DNA of 39,676 nucleotides from Pelagibacteraceae bacterium AG-422-B15 (lineage in GTDB: Bacteria; Pseudomonadota; Alphaproteobacteria; Pelagibacterales; AG-422-B15), in assembly GCA_905182345.1 (NCBI GenBank), contig CAJJBG010000039.1:1-39676 (forward strand), written 5' to 3'. Both the position numbers and the translations under genes were made by a program. The notes below the pieces were generated by a model that was not told where the DNA came from, ran no database searches, and worked only from the letters and a program-made list of their open reading frames with translations. Each line of letters opens with the position of its first letter. Position 1 is the first letter of the stretch. Shown here one piece after another: positions 8,165 to 17,106 of the stretch.

Positions 8165-9002
8165 ATTTTTCATTTAAGAATTTTTTTCCACTATCTATAC
8201 CCACTTGATAATCAGAACTTAATAAACTTTTATCCATGGTATCTCTTTTAACTCTGAGTCTGTTAGGTGGGCAAATCTGAACTATTTCACAGTCAGAAGG
8301 AGGGTTGGCAATAAATTTCAAACAATCGTTATATGTCTTCGAATGATTCAGTAGTGCACGAGAAAGATTTGGATATTTATACATTAATGCAGCACCTAAA
8401 TAATTTTCTAGTTTATTTTTTCTTATAAAACTTTGTTCATAGGTCCTTATAATAATTATTCTTTTAGCTCCAAGTTCATATGCTTTTTTAACAGGTATTG
8501 GGTCAGCTATGCCTCCATCAAAATATCGTTTTCCATTAAGTATTGTTGGTGCTTTTACTAAAACAGGCAAGGTTCCAGTGGCTATCATTTTATCAAACCA
8601 ATCTATTTTATTAAATTCAAGATAGTTTGCAGTTGCCGTTAAAGCCTCAGTTGCGGCTAGGAATATTTTTTTGTCACCTAAATTTTTACTAAGCTGATTA
8701 AGATTTAAATCAAATTCTACAGCTCCTTCTTTGTAGAGCAGGTCAAAATCAACAATAGTTTTGCCTTTAAAAATATTCATATAGTTGACATACTTTTTAT
8801 TAGCTCCAAAAAGCATTTTTTCTAAATTATTTGATGTTTCTCGAATTAAGTACCAAGTCAAAGCAACAGCACCGTTTGATACACCTAAATATAAATCGAA
8901 AGGATCGAACTTATTACTAATAAATTGATCAATGACACCAAATGAGAATACTCCTCGGTTTCCACCTCCTTCAATTATTAATGCAGTTTTTAAGTTACTC
9001 AT
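8148..9002 (-). CDS. Patatin-like phospholipase
   Basis: A 284-residue patatin-family serine hydrolase. It has the glycine-rich oxyanion loop EGGGNRGVFSFG at residues 11-22, the nucleophile elbow GVSNG with Ser42, and the catalytic Asp in FDGGIADPIPV (Asp162). The Ser-Asp dyad is therefore intact. Relatives include RssA/YjjU-type bacterial patatins, which act as lipid acyl hydrolases in the cytoplasm or at the inner face of the membrane. No signal peptide or transmembrane helix is seen. It is transcribed toward the esterase gene and shares 17 bases with it, and is divergent from the NRDE gene across 47 bases that must contain both promoters. The lipid substrate is unknown. Confidence 0.87.
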   Translation of the reverse strand: MSNLKTALIIEGGGNRGVFSFGVIDQFISNKFDPFDLYLGVSNGAVALTWYLIRETSNNLEKMLFGANKKYVNYMNIFKGKTIVDFDLLYKEGAVEFDLNLNQLSKNLGDKKIFLAATEALTATANYLEFNKIDWFDKMIATGTLPVLVKAPTILNGKRYFDGGIADPIPVKKAYELGAKRIIIIRTYEQSFIRKNKLENYLGAALMYKYPNLSRALLNHSKTYNDCLKFIANPPSDCEIVQICPPNRLRVKRDTMDKSLLSSDYQVGIDSGKKFLNEKSTLFV

Positions 9003-9049
9003 TGTCTATTATTTATTATAATAGAAAATTATAATTTTAAAGAATTTTT

Positions 9050-9805
9050 ATGTGTTCAATCGTTATATTAAAACAAAGTGACAGTGAGTGGCCAGTTATC
9101 ATTGGTGCTAATCGAGACGAAATGATTCAAAGAAAATCATTGCCACCTGCTAGGCATTGGGAAGAGCAAAAATATATAGTGGCAGGTAAAGATGTTGAGG
9201 CTGGAGGCACTTGGCTTGGTGTGAATGACTACGGCTTAGTAGCCGCTGTGTTAAATAGAATGAATACATTGGGACCGTTAGAAAATAAACGCTCTCGGGG
9301 CGAACTAGTCCTAGATGCTCTTGAGCATGCCGATGCAAGTGAGGCTTTGAATGCAATCGTAGACATAGAAAAAGATTCGTATCGTGGTTTTAATATGGTA
9401 ATTGCTGATAACACAAATGCCTATTGGGTTAAATGTGATGAAGGTGGGCAGCAAATTGAATACTTTGATATACCCGATGGGTTATCTATGATTACAGCTT
9501 ATGACAGAAATGATATGAGCTCAGATCGCATTAAAACTTATCTAAATCAATTTTCTATAGCTAGCACTCCAGATCCTACTAATAATGATTGGACTGATTG
9601 GGAGCTCTTACTTGGCAGCTCTTACAGCAAGTCTGATAGCCCTTTGTCAGCAATGTGTATAAAAACTGAAATGGGATTTGAAACAGTGTCCTCATCTTTA
9701 ATTGCCTTACCAAGCATTGATCCAAATCTTTCTTTAAAAAAGCCGATTTTTAGATTCTGTCCCTCATCTCCTGATATAACTCCATTTCAAGAAATAGAGT
9801 TATAA
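9050..9805 (+). CDS. NRDE family protein (TANGO2-like)
   Basis: A 251-residue protein of the NRDE family, the bacterial counterpart of eukaryotic TANGO2. The name-giving motif is visible in IIGANRDEMIQRKSLPPARHW (residues about 17-37). It is followed by AGKDVEAGGTWLGVNDYGLVAAVLNR, RGELVLDAL, and Y.GFNMVIAD. Cys2 directly after the initiator Met is conserved in the family and is compatible with an N-terminal-nucleophile fold, though no enzyme activity is established. Eukaryotic TANGO2 has been linked to haem and lipid handling, but that should not be carried over without test. No signal peptide. It is monocistronic by position. Confidence 0.85.
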   Translation: MCSIVILKQSDSEWPVIIGANRDEMIQRKSLPPARHWEEQKYIVAGKDVEAGGTWLGVNDYGLVAAVLNRMNTLGPLENKRSRGELVLDALEHADASEALNAIVDIEKDSYRGFNMVIADNTNAYWVKCDEGGQQIEYFDIPDGLSMITAYDRNDMSSDRIKTYLNQFSIASTPDPTNNDWTDWELLLGSSYSKSDSPLSAMCIKTEMGFETVSSSLIALPSIDPNLSLKKPIFRFCPSSPDITPFQEIEL

Positions 9806-9842
9806 TTACTATTAAGAAAACAATATAAAATATTGAATTCTA

Positions 9843-9859
9843 TTAACTAATTTAGTTAA
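9843..9859. promoter_or_regulatory. Perfect 8-bp inverted repeat upstream of the thiolase operon
   Basis: TTAACTAA and TTAGTTAA flank a single T, forming a 17-base perfect palindrome. It lies just upstream of TATACT at 9864-9869, a fair -10 box, and so would overlap the -35 zone of the beta-oxidation promoter. Fatty-acid operons are often under TetR- or GntR-type repressors that bind such dyads. The regulator is not identified. Confidence 0.35.
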
Positions 9860-9930
9860 AAATTATACTGGTTGCCTATATTTTATTGTTGTATGAAAAG
9901 TACTAAGAAATATAACATTTTGGAGGAAAT

Positions 9931-11139
9931 ATGATCGATTGCTTTATTTACGATGCCATTAGAACACCACGTGGCAAGGGTAAAAAAAATGGAACTTTAC
10001 ATGAAGTAACTGCTTTAGATTTAGCGACACAAGTGTTGAATAATATTAAAAATAGAAATTCATTAGATACATCGGATATTGATGATGTAGTTTTAGGGTG
10101 CGTATCTCCAGTTGGAGAGCAGGGTGCTGATATAGCTCGAACTGCAGTATTAAATGCAGACTATTCTCAAACTGTTGCAGGTGTACAGATAAATAGATTT
10201 TGTGCTTCTGGCTTAGAAGCTACCAACATGGCTGCGGCACAAATTATGTCTGGCCAGTCACATATGACAATTGGTGGTGGAGTAGAATCAATGTCAAGAG
10301 TTCCTATGGGCTCTGATGGTGGAGCTATGGTTGCTGACCCTAAGGTTGCAATTAAAAATTATTTTGTTCCTCAAGGTATTAGTGCTGATCTAATAGCCTC
10401 TAAATATGGGTATTCCAGAGATGACGTTGACTCTTATGCTGTTGAAAGTCAAAAACGAGCTAAAAAAGCTTGGGATGAAAAACGTTTTTCAAATTCAGTT
10501 GTTCCTGTGACTGATATTAACGGATTAACTATTTTAGATCATGATGAGCACATGAGACCTGAAGCAACTATGCAATCTCTAGGGTCACTAGATCCTTCTT
10601 TTGCAATGATGGGTGAGTTAGCAGGCTTTGATGCAACTATTCAACAAAGATATCCTGAAGTTGAAACAGTTAACCATGTTCATACAGCAGGAAATTCATC
10701 AGGTCTTGTAGATGGGTCCGCTGGAATACTAATGGGAACTAAAGAGATGGGTGAGAAGTATGGAATGAAACCTAGGGCTAAGATAAAAGGGTTTGCTTCT
10801 ATTGGTTCAGAGCCAAGCATTATGTTAACTGGACCTGCAGATGTTACCAATAAACTTCTTAAAAATTTAGGCATGTCAAAAAGTGATATTGATTTATGGG
10901 AACTAAATGAGGCATTTGCTTCAGTGGTTTTAAGATACATGGATCATATTGGTATTGATCATTCTAATATTAACGTTAATGGAGGAGCAATTGCGATGGG
11001 ACATCCTTTAGGTGCTACTGGAGCAATGATACTTGGTACAGTTATAGATGAACTAGAAAGATCTGGTAAATCGACTGGGCTTGCAACTTTATGTGTTGGT
11101 GGCGGTATGGGTACAGCTACTATAATTGAACGTGTTTAA
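9931..11139 (+). CDS. Acetyl-CoA C-acyltransferase (thiolase, FadA-like)
   Basis: A 402-residue thiolase that cleaves 3-ketoacyl-CoA with CoA, or runs in reverse to form acetoacetyl-CoA. All catalytic elements are present: nucleophile Cys91 in [10 protein letters not shown], His358 in [15 protein letters not shown] and Cys388 in [10 protein letters not shown]. The N-terminus ([18 protein letters not shown]) resembles acetyl-CoA acetyltransferases of the FadA/FadI-like group in Alphaproteobacteria. A very strong Shine-Dalgarno (GGAGG at 9922-9926) fixes the start. It is followed after 25 bases by the multifunctional beta-oxidation gene, so the two probably form a trifunctional-type complex. 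Chain-length preference cannot be read from sequence. Confidence 0.93.
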   Translation: MIDCFIYDAIRTPRGKGKKNGTLHEVTALDLATQVLNNIKNRNSLDTSDIDDVVLGCVSPVGEQGADIARTAVLNADYSQTVAGVQINRFCASGLEATNMAAAQIMSGQSHMTIGGGVESMSRVPMGSDGGAMVADPKVAIKNYFVPQGISADLIASKYGYSRDDVDSYAVESQKRAKKAWDEKRFSNSVVPVTDINGLTILDHDEHMRPEATMQSLGSLDPSFAMMGELAGFDATIQQRYPEVETVNHVHTAGNSSGLVDGSAGILMGTKEMGEKYGMKPRAKIKGFASIGSEPSIMLTGPADVTNKLLKNLGMSKSDIDLWELNEAFASVVLRYMDHIGIDHSNINVNGGAIAMGHPLGATGAMILGTVIDELERSGKSTGLATLCVGGGMGTATIIERV

Positions 11140-11164
11140 AAAAAATTTAATTTAAAGGAAAATA

Positions 11165-13351
11165 ATGTCTGATATTAATTATGAAGTCGATAACGATGGT
11201 GTTGCTGTAGTTACATGGGATCTTGAAAACAGATCCATGAATGTTTTAAACACACAATCTGTAAACCAATATAAAGAAATAATTGAAAAGCTAGTAAATG
11301 ATGAAAAAGTCAAAGGGATTGTTATAGCTAGTGCTAAAGATGCCTTTATTGCAGGCGCAGACCTTACATCAAACGATACATTTAACTTTGATAAAATTGG
11401 TGAAGATAGAGTGGCGGCTGCTAAAGTTATTTATGATGGAGTAATGAATCTTAATAAATTATTTAGGGCAATGGAAACTTGTGGAAAACCATTTGTAGCT
11501 GCAATTAATGGACATGCTTTGGGAGGTGGCTTAGAAATATGTTTAGCCTGCCATTACCGCGTAGCTATTGATGATGATAGAATTCAAATCGGACAACCTG
11601 AAGCAAAAATAGGATTAATACCAGGGGCGGGAGGAACACAGCGTGTCCCTAGACTTGCTGGCGTTAACCAAGATGTCATGGGATTTTTAATGGCAGGTAA
11701 TCCAGTGAAGCCAAAAAAAGCTTTAGCTATGGGTCTAATTAATGAAATAGTTGAAAAAGATAATTTAATACCTGCCTCAAAAAAATATATTCTTGATGGT
11801 GGTAAAGCTGTTCAGCCTTGGGATGAAAAAGGTTATCGCTTACCAGGCGGTATTCCATACACGCCAAAAGGTATGATGATTTGGGGTGCCGCTTCTTCAT
11901 CATTGAGAAAAATGTCATACGGCAATTACCCTGCGCAAAATGCAATTCTTTCAGCATTATATGAAGGTATACAAGTTCCAATAGATGCAGGCTTAAGAAT
12001 TGAAGCAAGACAAATGACCAAAGTTATAATGGACCCAGTCTCACAAAATATGGTTAGAAGTCTATTTGTTAATATGCAGGCTTTAAATAAAGGAGCAAGA
12101 AGACCAAAAGATTTTGAAAAATATAATGTTAAAAAAATTGGTATCCTTGGTGCGGGATTAATGGGTGCAGGTATAGCATATGTCACTGCAAAAGCAGGCA
12201 TAGAAGTAGTTCTGATTGATCAAAATCAAGAAGGAGCAGAAAAAGGAAAAGATTATTCAGTGAAGCTCTTAGACAAAGCATTAAGTAGAAAGAAAACTAC
12301 AGAAGAAAAGAAAGAAAATTTACTGAAATTAATTACTCCCACAACAGATTATGCACTACTTAAAGGTGCAGATATAATTATTGAAGCTGTTTTTGAAAAT
12401 AGAGAAATCAAAGCAGGTGTGACTGTCAAAGCTGAAGCGGAAATTTCTGACTCAGCTGTATTTGGATCAAATACTTCTACATTGCCAATAACTGGACTTG
12501 CAAAAAATTCTAAAAGACCAGCAAATTTTATAGGCGTACATTATTTTTCACCTGTTGAGAAAATGCCACTTGTAGAAATAATCATGGGAGAAGAAACTTC
12601 TCAAGAGACGCTTGCAAAAACAATGGACTATGTTCAAAAAATTAAAAAAACAGCAATTGTTGTTAATGATAGCAGAGGCTTTTATACCAGTAGAGTATTT
12701 GGAACCTATACGGGGGAAGGTATGGAGATGCTTGCTGAAGGCATTAATCCTGCATTGATTGAAAATGCTGGTAAAATGGCAGGCATGCCAATGCCACCTT
12801 TAGCTTTGACAGATGCCGTTGCCTTAGACTTAGCTCATAAAGTTAGTGTACAAACTAAAAAAGATTTTGAAGCTGAAGGAAAGAGCTTTCCTACTTCTTC
12901 CCCACAAAAAGTCCTAGAGGAGCTTGTGGAAAAACATGGAAGATTCGGAAAGAAAAATAATAAAGGCTTTTATGAATACCCTGAAAATGGAAAAAAATAT
13001 TTATGGCCTGAACTTTCTAAACTATACAATGTAAAAAGTGATCAACCAGATGTAGAAGAGTTAAAACAAAGACTTCTTTACATTCAATCATTAGAAACGG
13101 CTAAATGTTTTGAAGAAAATGTATTAACAGATGTTCGTGATGCTGACATTGGTGCAATTCTTGGTTGGGGCATGGCGCCATGGACAGGTGGACCTCTTTC
13201 ATACATAGATATGATTGGTGTCAAAAAATTTGTAGCCGAAGCTGATAAACTTGCTCAAAAATATGGAGATAGGTTTACACCTTGTAAAATGTTACGTGAT
13301 ATGGCTGAGAAAAATCAAAAGTTTCATTCAAAGTCAGAAAAAGTAGCATAG
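11165..13351 (+). CDS. Fused enoyl-CoA hydratase / 3-hydroxyacyl-CoA dehydrogenase (FadB/FadJ type)
   Basis: A 728-residue multifunctional beta-oxidation protein. The N-terminal crotonase domain (about residues 1-190) has the oxyanion segment GHALGGGLE and both catalytic glutamates, Glu123 and Glu146 (QPEAKIGLIPGAGG). From about residue 322 comes the NAD-binding dehydrogenase domain, IGILGAGLMGAGIA, with catalytic His459 in GVHYFSPVEKMPLVEI and Glu471. Two C-terminal helical domains finish the protein (DSRGFYTSRVF, GAILGWGMAPWTGGPLSYID). It performs hydration and NAD-dependent oxidation of acyl-CoA intermediates, handing 3-ketoacyl-CoA to the thiolase encoded just upstream. The length is as expected. 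A Shine-Dalgarno AAAGGA precedes the ATG. No acyl-CoA dehydrogenase or ligase is nearby. Confidence 0.94.
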   Translation: MSDINYEVDNDGVAVVTWDLENRSMNVLNTQSVNQYKEIIEKLVNDEKVKGIVIASAKDAFIAGADLTSNDTFNFDKIGEDRVAAAKVIYDGVMNLNKLFRAMETCGKPFVAAINGHALGGGLEICLACHYRVAIDDDRIQIGQPEAKIGLIPGAGGTQRVPRLAGVNQDVMGFLMAGNPVKPKKALAMGLINEIVEKDNLIPASKKYILDGGKAVQPWDEKGYRLPGGIPYTPKGMMIWGAASSSLRKMSYGNYPAQNAILSALYEGIQVPIDAGLRIEARQMTKVIMDPVSQNMVRSLFVNMQALNKGARRPKDFEKYNVKKIGILGAGLMGAGIAYVTAKAGIEVVLIDQNQEGAEKGKDYSVKLLDKALSRKKTTEEKKENLLKLITPTTDYALLKGADIIIEAVFENREIKAGVTVKAEAEISDSAVFGSNTSTLPITGLAKNSKRPANFIGVHYFSPVEKMPLVEIIMGEETSQETLAKTMDYVQKIKKTAIVVNDSRGFYTSRVFGTYTGEGMEMLAEGINPALIENAGKMAGMPMPPLALTDAVALDLAHKVSVQTKKDFEAEGKSFPTSSPQKVLEELVEKHGRFGKKNNKGFYEYPENGKKYLWPELSKLYNVKSDQPDVEELKQRLLYIQSLETAKCFEENVLTDVRDADIGAILGWGMAPWTGGPLSYIDMIGVKKFVAEADKLAQKYGDRFTPCKMLRDMAEKNQKFHSKSEKVA

Positions 13352-13406
13352 AAAATCTAAAAAAATGGATAGCTATGAATTATTTAATGCCTACAAAATA
13401 AATTTG

Positions 13407-13447
13407 TTAGATTGATCTAATCAATAGATAGGTATAGATTTTATACT
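13407..13447 (+). promoter_or_regulatory. Overlapping dyads and -10 box upstream of the aminotransferase operon
   Basis: Two small palindromes overlap here: TTAGAT-TG-ATCTAA (13407-13420) and ATTGAT-CTA-ATCAAT (13411-13425). TATACT at 13442-13447 is a plausible -10 box about 40 bases before the start codon. The dyads would sit over the -35 region and might bind a regulator, for example an Lrp- or GntR-type protein, but this is inference only. Confidence 0.3.
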
Positions 13448-13486
13448 ATTAAACTACACTTATGTAAAACGACTATAGGAGCAACA

Positions 13487-14809
13487 ATGGCTAACACTAC
13501 TTCACCAGCAAATTCACTAGATAACTTTTTTATGCCTTTTACGGCAAATAAAGATTTTAAAAAAGAACCAAGGTTATTAGAAAGAGGCGAAGGGGTTTAT
13601 TATTATAATCATAAAGGAGATAAGGTTATTGATTGTTCTTCAGGTCTATTTTGTGTTCCCTTAGGTCATGGTAGAAAAGAAATTGCCGATGCTGTTCATC
13701 AACAACTTTTAAAATTAGATTACGCCCCAAGCTTTTCTATGTCTCATATGCCAGCTTTTACTTTAGCCGAGCGCTTAGCAAAAATGTTGCCTGGTGAAAT
13801 TAATAATATTTTTTTTACTATTTGTGGATCAACAGCTATAGACAGTGCAATTAAAATAATTCAAGCGTATCAACATGCTAAAGGCCAATCGCATCGAATG
13901 CGCTTTGTTTCAAGAGAAAGAGCTTATCACGGAGTAAATATTGGAGGCACCTCTCTTAGTGGCATGGTAAAAAATAGAGAAGTATTTACTGCAACTATAC
14001 CTGGTGTAGTTCATATGCGTCACACATGGCTAGAAGAAAATAAGTTTAATATGGGACAGCCAGAACATGGTGCAAATTTAGCTGATGACTTACAGAGATT
14101 TGTTGACATGTATGGACCTGAGTCCATAGCAGGTTGTTTTGTAGAGCCAATAGCAGGATCAACAGGAACTTTGGTTCCACCAAAAGGATATTTAGAAAAA
14201 CTCAGAGCTACTTGCGATAAGTATGGCATTGTTTTAGTTTTTGATGAAGTAATTACAGGCTTCGGTAGAACGGGCGAAGCATTTGGAGCTAACAAATATA
14301 ATGTACAACCAGATATGATTACAATGGCAAAAGCGATAACAAATGGGGCACAACCATTAGGTGCAGTTGGTGTATCTGATGAAATTTACAATACAATTAT
14401 TAATAATGGACCAGAACATGGAGTTGAATTTTTTCATGGCTACACTTATTCTGCTCATCCAGCTTGTGTCGCAGCATCTCTCGCTACATTAGATATATAT
14501 GATGATGAAGGTGTTTTTGAAAAAGCAAAACACATGTCCGCCTACTTTTTGCAGGCTGTGATGGATGAATTAAAAGACTTACCAATAATTACAGATATAA
14601 GAGGAGATGGGCTTATGGCAGGAATTGATTTGGCTGTTGACGGCAAGCCAGGCGTAAGAGGCTATGATGCCCAAAGAAAAATTTTTGCTAATGGTGGACA
14701 TCTTAAATTCACTGGTGATTGTGGCATTATTGCTCCAGCTTTAGTTTCAACAGAAGATGAGATAAATGAAATGATATCTGTTGCTAAAGAAGTTCTGAAA
14801 ACTTACTAG
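13487..14809 (+). CDS. Omega-amino acid:pyruvate aminotransferase (class III, PLP)
   Basis: A 440-residue class III aminotransferase closest to beta-alanine:pyruvate transaminase. Matching segments are N-terminal FFMPFTANKDFKKEPRLL, ERAYHGVNIGGTSLSGM, VEPIAGSTGTLVPPKGYL, VFDEVITGFGRTG with the PLP-ring Asp253, MAKAITNGAQPLGAV with the Schiff-base Lys282, and FFHGYTYSAHP. It would transfer the omega-amino group of beta-alanine (or similar donors such as taurine or GABA) to pyruvate, making alanine and a semialdehyde. Alanine dehydrogenase begins one base after its stop, so alanine can be turned straight back to pyruvate plus ammonia. Shine-Dalgarno AGGAG precedes the ATG. No malonate-semialdehyde dehydrogenase or Xsc gene is in the window to fix the donor. 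Confidence 0.87.
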   Translation: MANTTSPANSLDNFFMPFTANKDFKKEPRLLERGEGVYYYNHKGDKVIDCSSGLFCVPLGHGRKEIADAVHQQLLKLDYAPSFSMSHMPAFTLAERLAKMLPGEINNIFFTICGSTAIDSAIKIIQAYQHAKGQSHRMRFVSRERAYHGVNIGGTSLSGMVKNREVFTATIPGVVHMRHTWLEENKFNMGQPEHGANLADDLQRFVDMYGPESIAGCFVEPIAGSTGTLVPPKGYLEKLRATCDKYGIVLVFDEVITGFGRTGEAFGANKYNVQPDMITMAKAITNGAQPLGAVGVSDEIYNTIINNGPEHGVEFFHGYTYSAHPACVAASLATLDIYDDEGVFEKAKHMSAYFLQAVMDELKDLPIITDIRGDGLMAGIDLAVDGKPGVRGYDAQRKIFANGGHLKFTGDCGIIAPALVSTEDEINEMISVAKEVLKTY

Positions 14810-14810
14810 T

Positions 14811-15926
14811 ATGATCATAGGGTTACCAAAAGAAATTAAAAACCACGAGTGCAGAGTTGGCTTAACACCGGAGAGTGTTAAAGAACTAATTTCTGAAGGT
14901 CATGATTTGTTAATTGAAACTAATGCTGGCATTGGATCTGGATTTTCTAATGAAGACTACGAGCATTTGGGGGCTAAAATTGCTAAAACTGCTACAGATG
15001 TTTTTGATGCTGCTGAGTTAATCATAAAAGTTAAGGAACCCCAAGAGTCTGAAGTGAAGCTCTTGAGATCAGATCAAATATTATTTACATACTTACACTT
15101 AGCTGCAAACAAGCCTCTAACTCAAGGCCTTATAGAAAGCAATTCAATTTGTATAGCTTATGAAACTGTTACAAATGACCTTAATGGTTTGCCGCTACTC
15201 GCACCAATGAGTGAAGTTGCTGGAAAAATATCAATTCAAGCTGGTGCACATGCTTTAGAAAAAACACAATTCGGTAGAGGTGTCTTAATGGCTGGAGCTG
15301 CAGGCGCACCACCAGCAGATGTGGTAATAATAGGCTGTGGAGTTGTTGGCTTTAATGCCGCACTTATAGCTGTTGGCATGGGAGCAAATGTCAGCCTTAT
15401 TGATAAATCTAAAGACCGTCTTGATGAGCTTAAGAAATATTTTTCTGGAAAAGTTAATACTGTTCTTTCTACAGAAGAGTCAGTAGAAAAATACGTTACC
15501 AACTGCGATCTTTTAATTGGAGGCGTTCTTGTTCCAGGCTCTGCTGCGCCAAAACTTGTTTCAGAAGCCCTTGTATCAAAAATGCGCAAAGGCTCAGCTA
15601 TTGTCGATGTTGCAATAGATCAGGGTGGTTGCATTGAAACTAGTAGGCCAACTACACATTCTGAACCTACTTACATATATAAAGATGTTGTTCATTATTG
15701 TGTAACTAATATGCCTGGCTGTGTTCCAAGAACTTCAACTCTTGCATTAAATAAAGCCACACTTCCTTTTATTATTAATTTAGCAAACAAAGGATATAAA
15801 AAAGCCCTAAGTGAAGATCTTAATTTTCTAAATGGATTAAATATTATTCATGGAAAGTGCACACAAAAAGAAGTTGCAAGTGAACTTGGATATGATTTTG
15901 TTAACCCAAGTGAAACTTTAAGTTAA
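14811..15926 (+). CDS. ald: Alanine dehydrogenase
   Basis: A 371-residue NAD-dependent alanine dehydrogenase, interconverting L-alanine and pyruvate plus ammonia. The length and motifs are standard: MIIGLPKEIKNHECRVGLTP with substrate-binding Arg15, KVKEPQ with Lys75, TYLHLAAN with His96, a Rossmann loop VVIIGCGVVGFNAALIA in the middle, and VDVAIDQGG with the catalytic Asp near residue 270. It is separated from the aminotransferase gene by one base, so translation is almost certainly coupled. Together they deaminate omega-amino acids through alanine. Its stop codon overlaps the stop of the convergent xth gene within the palindrome TTAA, leaving no room for a separate terminator. Confidence 0.95.
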   Translation: MIIGLPKEIKNHECRVGLTPESVKELISEGHDLLIETNAGIGSGFSNEDYEHLGAKIAKTATDVFDAAELIIKVKEPQESEVKLLRSDQILFTYLHLAANKPLTQGLIESNSICIAYETVTNDLNGLPLLAPMSEVAGKISIQAGAHALEKTQFGRGVLMAGAAGAPPADVVIIGCGVVGFNAALIAVGMGANVSLIDKSKDRLDELKKYFSGKVNTVLSTEESVEKYVTNCDLLIGGVLVPGSAAPKLVSEALVSKMRKGSAIVDVAIDQGGCIETSRPTTHSEPTYIYKDVVHYCVTNMPGCVPRTSTLALNKATLPFIINLANKGYKKALSEDLNFLNGLNIIHGKCTQKEVASELGYDFVNPSETLS

Positions 15927-16702
15927 TCTATCTGACACCAGATAGGAACGTGATCTGATGGACGCTCTAAAGCTCTAAATTTTTTCTCTATCTGACAGTC
16001 TACAAGCCTATCTGCTGCAAAAGGAGAGGCTAATAAGTGATCAATTCTTAGTCCATTATCTTTTTCCCACGAACCTCTTGAATAGTCCCAATAAGTAAAT
16101 TCATACGGCTTTGAATTAAATGTCTTTAAAGAGTCAGTGAGCCCAAGATTAAGTAATTTTCTAAACCTCTTTATTGATTCAGGATGATGCAATGCATCTT
16201 TGTACCACTTAGAAATATCCACAGCATCTTCTGGGGTTGGAATAATATTAAAATCACCACCTAATAAAAAAGTTTCACAATTTTTTACTTTGGTTTCTAC
16301 ATGATTATAAAGTCTATCCATCCATTCTAATTTATATGGAAATTTATCTGTATCTACTGGATTACCATTTGGGAGGTAGATTGTGCTTACTGTAATAGGG
16401 TTATCAATTAAAATTTTTGCTTCTAAATATCTTTTTTGAAGATCATTATCATTTCCTGGCAACTTATCAGCAATTAATTCAATTGGTAACTTGGAAAGTA
16501 TAGCGACACCATTGTATGATTTTTGGCCACTTATGATTACTTCATAGCCTTTGTCTTGAAGGTCTTCTTTTGGAAAAGTCTGATCTTCTGTTTTGGTTTC
16601 TTGTAATAAAATTACATCAGGTTTAACTGAGTCAATTAATTCCAGTAGATGGGGAAGTCTAACTCTAACAGAATTAACGTTCCAACTTACGATTTTAATC
16701 AC
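15923..16702 (-). CDS. xthA: Exodeoxyribonuclease III
   Basis: A 259-residue AP endonuclease/3'-5' exonuclease of the exonuclease III family, for repair of abasic sites. The active-site residues are in place: Asn8 (SWNVNS), Glu35 (LLQETKT), Asp150 and Asn152 (LGGDFNI), and Asp250-His251 (PSDHVPIW). The length is typical. Its start overlaps the stop of erpA by 4 bases (ATGA), so the two form an operon, as in many Alphaproteobacteria. Its 3' end shares 4 bases with ald on the other strand. Confidence 0.95.
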   Translation of the reverse strand: MIKIVSWNVNSVRVRLPHLLELIDSVKPDVILLQETKTEDQTFPKEDLQDKGYEVIISGQKSYNGVAILSKLPIELIADKLPGNDNDLQKRYLEAKILIDNPITVSTIYLPNGNPVDTDKFPYKLEWMDRLYNHVETKVKNCETFLLGGDFNIIPTPEDAVDISKWYKDALHHPESIKRFRKLLNLGLTDSLKTFNSKPYEFTYWDYSRGSWEKDNGLRIDHLLASPFAADRLVDCQIEKKFRALERPSDHVPIWCQID

Positions 16703-17046
16703 TGCTTAGGAGCAAATGAAGTACCGCAACCACACGATGAGGCAGCATTAGGATTATTAACTTTAAATGAAGACTCCATTAATTTATCTTCAAAATCAAC
16801 TATTGAGCCACTCAAGTACATAATAGAAACTTTATCAACTATCAGCTCAGCTCCATTTTCATTAAAAATAATATCTTCAGAACTGTATGCATCATCAAAA
16901 GTAAAGCCATATTGAAATCCGGAACAACCACCACCAGAAACTGATAGGCGCATTTTCACATCAGAATGCTCTTCAGCCAACAAAGCCGTAATTTTTTCTG
17001 CTGCATTTTTTGTAATTGATACTGCTGTAGTTTCCATATAATCCAT
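16699..17046 (-). CDS. erpA: Iron-sulfur cluster insertion protein ErpA
   Basis: An A-type Fe-S carrier of 115 residues (112 if the downstream ATG at 17037 is used). It has the three conserved cysteines, Cys41 in GGGCSGFQYGF and Cys105/Cys107 in SSCGCGTSF, which hold the cluster in transit to target apoproteins. The spacing fits ErpA/IscA. I leave the longer start, but GGA just ahead of the second ATG makes METTAVSI a good alternative. It is co-transcribed with xthA and divergent from dgt over 60 bases of almost pure A+T. ErpA rather than IscA is inferred from the alphaproteobacterial neighbourhood, not from a residue that proves it. Confidence 0.9.
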   Translation of the reverse strand: MDYMETTAVSITKNAAEKITALLAEEHSDVKMRLSVSGGGCSGFQYGFTFDDAYSSEDIIFNENGAELIVDKVSIMYLSGSIVDFEDKLMESSFKVNNPNAASSCGCGTSFAPKQ

Positions 17047-17106
17047 CTGTAATACAATTGTTATATAGTATATAATTAGGCATTATTTGTTAATAATTCA
17101 AGACTT

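Noticed and set aside
15236-15589. 117-codon open frame antisense to ald
   Set aside because: Lies wholly within a well-supported gene and has a low-complexity composition typical of a reverse-frame shadow.
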